In this document: in pieces, positions 61,411-64,000 of the stretch
Numbering within the stretch: the stretch's first letter is position 1
Layout: every line of letters starts with the position of its first letter
NCBI GenBank assembly: GCA_003367665.1
Contig: QKXI01000002.1
Location: 291,017-355,016, forward strand
Reading direction: 5' to 3'
DNA from: Leifsonia sp. ku-ls
Lineage (GTDB): Bacteria > Actinomycetota > Actinomycetes > Actinomycetales > Microbacteriaceae
DNA length: 64,000 bases
The notes under the pieces: generated by a model
Databases searched by the model: none
The model's input: the letters and a program-made list of their open reading frames with translations, nothing else
Told to the model about the DNA's origin: nothing
Translations under genes and position numbers: made by a program

Positions 61411-62907
61411 TCAGGAGTTGCCGGGGAAGGCGAGCTCGATGCGGGAGTGCACGGGGTCGGGCCAGCGCGTCGTGACCACCTTGCTGCGGGTATAGAAGTG
61501 GAACGACTCCGGCCCGTAGATGTGCGAGTCGCCGAACAGCGAGTTCTTCCAGCCGCCGAACGAGTAGGCGCCGACCGGGACGGGGATGGGCACGTTGATG
61601 CCGACCATGCCGACCTCCACCTCGAACTCGAACCGGCGGGCCGCGCCGCCGTCGCGGGTGAACAGGGCGACGCCGTTGCCGTACGGGTTGGCGTTGATGA
61701 GCTCGACGGCGTCCTCGAACGTGTCGACGCGCACCACCGAGAGCACCGGGCCGAAGATCTCGTCGTCGTAGGCCTTCATGCCGGGCTTGACGTTGTCCAG
61801 CAGGCTGACGCCGACGAAGAACCCGTCGCCCTCGAAGGCGCGCTGCGTGCCGTCGGCGACGACCGTGGCGCCCTCGGCGGCCGCGCCGGTGACGTAGGAC
61901 GCGACCTTGTCGCGGTGCTCCCGCGTGATCAGCGGGCCCATCTCGCTGGCCGCGTCCGTGCCCGGCCCGATCCGCAGCGCGTCGAGGCGCGCGTGGATGG
62001 CGGCCACCAGCCGGTCGCCCACGTCTCCGACCGCGACGACGACGCTGACGGCCATGCAGCGCTCGCCGGCGGAGCCGTACGCCGCCGAGACCGCGGCGTC
62101 GGCGGCGGCGTCGATGTCGGCGTCCTCCAGCACGACCATGTGGTTCTTGGCGCCGCCGAGGGCCTGCACGCGCTTGCCGTTGGCCGAGGCGCGCTGGTAG
62201 ATCGACCGCGCGATCGGAGTGGAGCCGACGAAGCTGACCGCGGCGACGTCGGGGGAGTCGAGGATGGCGTCCACCGCCTCCTTGTCGCCGTGCACGACGT
62301 TCAGCACGCCGTCGGGGAGACCGGCCTCGCGGAACAGCTTCGCCAGGTACACGGACGCGCTCGGGTCCTTCTCGCTCGGCTTCAGGACGACGGTGTTGCC
62401 GCACGCGATCGCGCTCGCGACCATCCACAGCGGCACCATGACCGGGAAGTTGAACGGGGTGATGCAGCCGACGACGCCGACCGGCTGCTTGACGCTGTGC
62501 ACGTCGATGCCGGTGGAGACCTGCTCGCTGTACTCGCCCTTGAGCTTGTCGATCAGCCCGCTCGCGAACTCGACGTTCTCGAGCCCGCGGCCGATCTCGC
62601 CCGCGGCGTCGGAGAGCACCTTGCCGTGCTCGCTCGTGACGATCGCGGCGAGCTCGCCGCGGCGCTCGGTGAGGAGGTGCCGGAGGCGGAACAGCACGTC
62701 GGCGCGCTTGGTCAGGCTGGTCGCGCGCCAGCCGGGGAAGGCGGCGCGGGCGGCCGCGATGGCCCGCTGGGTCTCGGCGGTGTCGGCGAGCGCGACCTCG
62801 TGCTGGCGCTCGCCGGTGGCCGGGTTGAAGACGGGGCCGGTGCGCAGGGCGGCGGTCTGCTCGGCGGGCGACTCCTCGCCGGCGATGACGTGTCGGATCA
62901 GGGCCAC
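61411..62907 (-). CDS. mmsA: CoA-acylating methylmalonate/malonate-semialdehyde dehydrogenase
   Basis: 498 residues. The catalytic cysteine lies in GSAGERCMAVSV, and KPSEKDPSAS plus ALGGAKNHMVV are typical of MmsA/IolA rather than other aldehyde dehydrogenases. It converts malonate or methylmalonate semialdehyde to acetyl- or propionyl-CoA. The GTG at 62907 has GAGGAGG upstream. First gene of the operon with the aminotransferase; divergent from the PucR regulator 92 bases away. Confidence 0.93.
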   Translation of the reverse strand: MALIRHVIAGEESPAEQTAALRTGPVFNPATGERQHEVALADTAETQRAIAAARAAFPGWRATSLTKRADVLFRLRHLLTERRGELAAIVTSEHGKVLSDAAGEIGRGLENVEFASGLIDKLKGEYSEQVSTGIDVHSVKQPVGVVGCITPFNFPVMVPLWMVASAIACGNTVVLKPSEKDPSASVYLAKLFREAGLPDGVLNVVHGDKEAVDAILDSPDVAAVSFVGSTPIARSIYQRASANGKRVQALGGAKNHMVVLEDADIDAAADAAVSAAYGSAGERCMAVSVVVAVGDVGDRLVAAIHARLDALRIGPGTDAASEMGPLITREHRDKVASYVTGAAAEGATVVADGTQRAFEGDGFFVGVSLLDNVKPGMKAYDDEIFGPVLSVVRVDTFEDAVELINANPYGNGVALFTRDGGAARRFEFEVEVGMVGINVPIPVPVGAYSFGGWKNSLFGDSHIYGPESFHFYTRSKVVTTRWPDPVHSRIELAFPGNS

Positions 62908-62999
62908 AGGGGTCCTCCTCGGGGTTCGGCCGGACGTTCTGCCCGGCCGGGGCGGTAGGCTTTCCTCCCAATGATCACAGAGCGGGGGCCGGAGGAGCG

Positions 63000-64000
63000 A
63001 TGCCAGATCGTCGGGACCACGGAACGGGTCGGACAGTTCGTCCGGAGCGCGCGGAGACCTCGTCGGCCGTGCTGCCGACCGTGCGCGAGGTGCTGCGGCT
63101 GGAGCCGGTCGCCCGCGCGCTGCCGGAGGTGCTGACCGGGCGCGAGCGGCTCGACGCGCCGGTGCGCTGGGTGCACGTCGCCGAGACGGCGGAGGCGGCA
63201 CGGCTCGGCTCGGGCGGGGAGCTCCTGCTGGCCACGGGCGTCGGCTGGCCGTCCGACGACGCGTCGCTGCGACGGCTGGGGCGCGTGCTGATCGAGGCGG
63301 ACGTCGCCGGGCTCGTGCTCGAGCTCGGCGCGCCGATGCCCGTCCCGCCGCCGGCGCTCGTCGACGAGTTCCGCACCGCCGGGCTTCCGTTCGCGGTGCT
63401 ACACAGGGAGGCGCGGTTCGTGGCGATCACGGAGGCCGTGCATTCGCGCATCATCGCGGAGCAGATGGGGGCGCTGCGGGCGCGGGACGACATCCACGCC
63501 CTCTTCACCGACCTCAGTCTGCGCGGCAGCCCCGCCGACTTCATCGTCGACCAGGCGGCGCGCGTGCTCGGCTGCCCGGTGGTGCTGGAGGACACCAACC
63601 ATCGGGTGATCGCGGCCGGCGGCGTGGACGCGGCGTCGCGTCCGGGCGGCGGTCCGGAGCTCGCCGACTGGGAGCAGCGGTCGCGCGCCGAGCACCGCTC
63701 CGCCGCGTCCGGGTGGACGATCGTGCCGGTGGAGGCGCGCGGGATGCGCTGGGGGCACCTGATCGCGCTGCCGGGGGAGCCGCATCCCGCGGGCCGCTCG
63801 AACGTGCTCGAGCAGGCCGCGGTCGCGCTCGCGCTCAGCCGGCTGACGGACCGGGACGACGACGAGTGGACGCGGCGCAGCCACGACGCGCTGCTGGCGG
63901 CGCTGCTCGGGCGCCGCTTCGCCGGGGAGGGCGGGGTGACGGCGCGCTTCGAGGCGGCCGGCTTCCCGCTCGGCGGCCGGACGGTGGCCGGCGCGGCGGA
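63000..64000 (+). CDS. PucR-family transcriptional regulator (3' part outside window)
   Basis: The reading frame from ATG 63000 (GGAGGAG at 62991-62997) stays open to the window end. After a basic N-terminal tail it contains the PucR-type domain (TVREVLRLEPVARALPEVL, RLDAPVRWVHVAETAEAARL) and a GGDEF-like/CdaR middle (RDDIHALFTDLSLRGS, ADFIVDQAARVLG). The C-terminal HTH_30 lies beyond the edge. TAGGCT at 62956-62961 is a likely -10. By context it senses an amine or pyrimidine-breakdown product and controls the divergent operon. Confidence 0.88.
   Translation, partial: MPDRRDHGTGRTVRPERAETSSAVLPTVREVLRLEPVARALPEVLTGRERLDAPVRWVHVAETAEAARLGSGGELLLATGVGWPSDDASLRRLGRVLIEADVAGLVLELGAPMPVPPPALVDEFRTAGLPFAVLHREARFVAITEAVHSRIIAEQMGALRARDDIHALFTDLSLRGSPADFIVDQAARVLGCPVVLEDTNHRVIAAGGVDAASRPGGGPELADWEQRSRAEHRSAASGWTIVPVEARGMRWGHLIALPGEPHPAGRSNVLEQAAVALALSRLTDRDDDEWTRRSHDALLAALLGRRFAGEGGVTARFEAAGFPLGGRTVAGAA

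Overview
The window is GC-rich actinobacterial DNA (strong G/C at third codon positions, many GTG starts). Gene content suggests a Microbacteriaceae-type organism close to Leifsonia: LAxTG-type sortase signals, DUF4245/DUF4307 genes, small Microbacteriaceae hypothetical families and many predicted leaderless mRNAs. This assignment rests on gene content and recalled synteny, not on a search.

Region 1 (1-9180) is a carbohydrate locus. A divergent LacI-type regulator faces a sugar ABC importer (lipoprotein plus two permeases), a secreted, probably wall-anchored GH18 endo-beta-N-acetylglucosaminidase of the fungal Endo T kind, a cytoplasmic GH5_18-like beta-mannosidase and a GH38 alpha-mannosidase. 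Together they form a plausible complete route for releasing, importing and dismantling high-mannose N-glycans.

Region 2 (9200-20000) holds htpX/lemA, a TetR regulator with an ABC-2 exporter, a GAF membrane protein, a YcaQ-type DNA glycosylase and a four-gene PotDBCA-like importer.

Region 3 (20100-44060) is mostly chromosomal core: ilvA, greA, DUF4307, a LysE exporter with its Lrp/AsnC regulator, hemolysin III with a short Z-prenyl synthase, phoH2, fumC, carbonic anhydrase, DUF4245, xseB/xseA, ispH, fba, glpX, rmuC and ychF. Many of these genes are neighbours in mycobacteria too. The convergent gene ends carry striking hairpins, two of which belong to dispersed repeat families.

Region 4 (44060-51700) is a lower-GC accessory defence island directly downstream of ychF. 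It contains a decayed SIR2-STAND antiphage gene, a divergent restriction-modification module (McrB-like AAA+ ATPase, PD-(D/E)xK nuclease, amino-methyltransferase, small coupled ORF) and a wrecked serine recombinase gene.

Region 5 (51700-64000) returns to high GC: an acetyltransferase, an alpha/beta hydrolase, a 30-bp minisatellite, a possible zinc-ribbon ORF, MgtC, an MFS exporter, small Microbacteriaceae proteins, a quinone reductase, a NYN-OST-HTH protein, and an aminotransferase/methylmalonate-semialdehyde dehydrogenase operon facing a PucR regulator cut by the window edge. No rRNA, tRNA or CRISPR array was seen.
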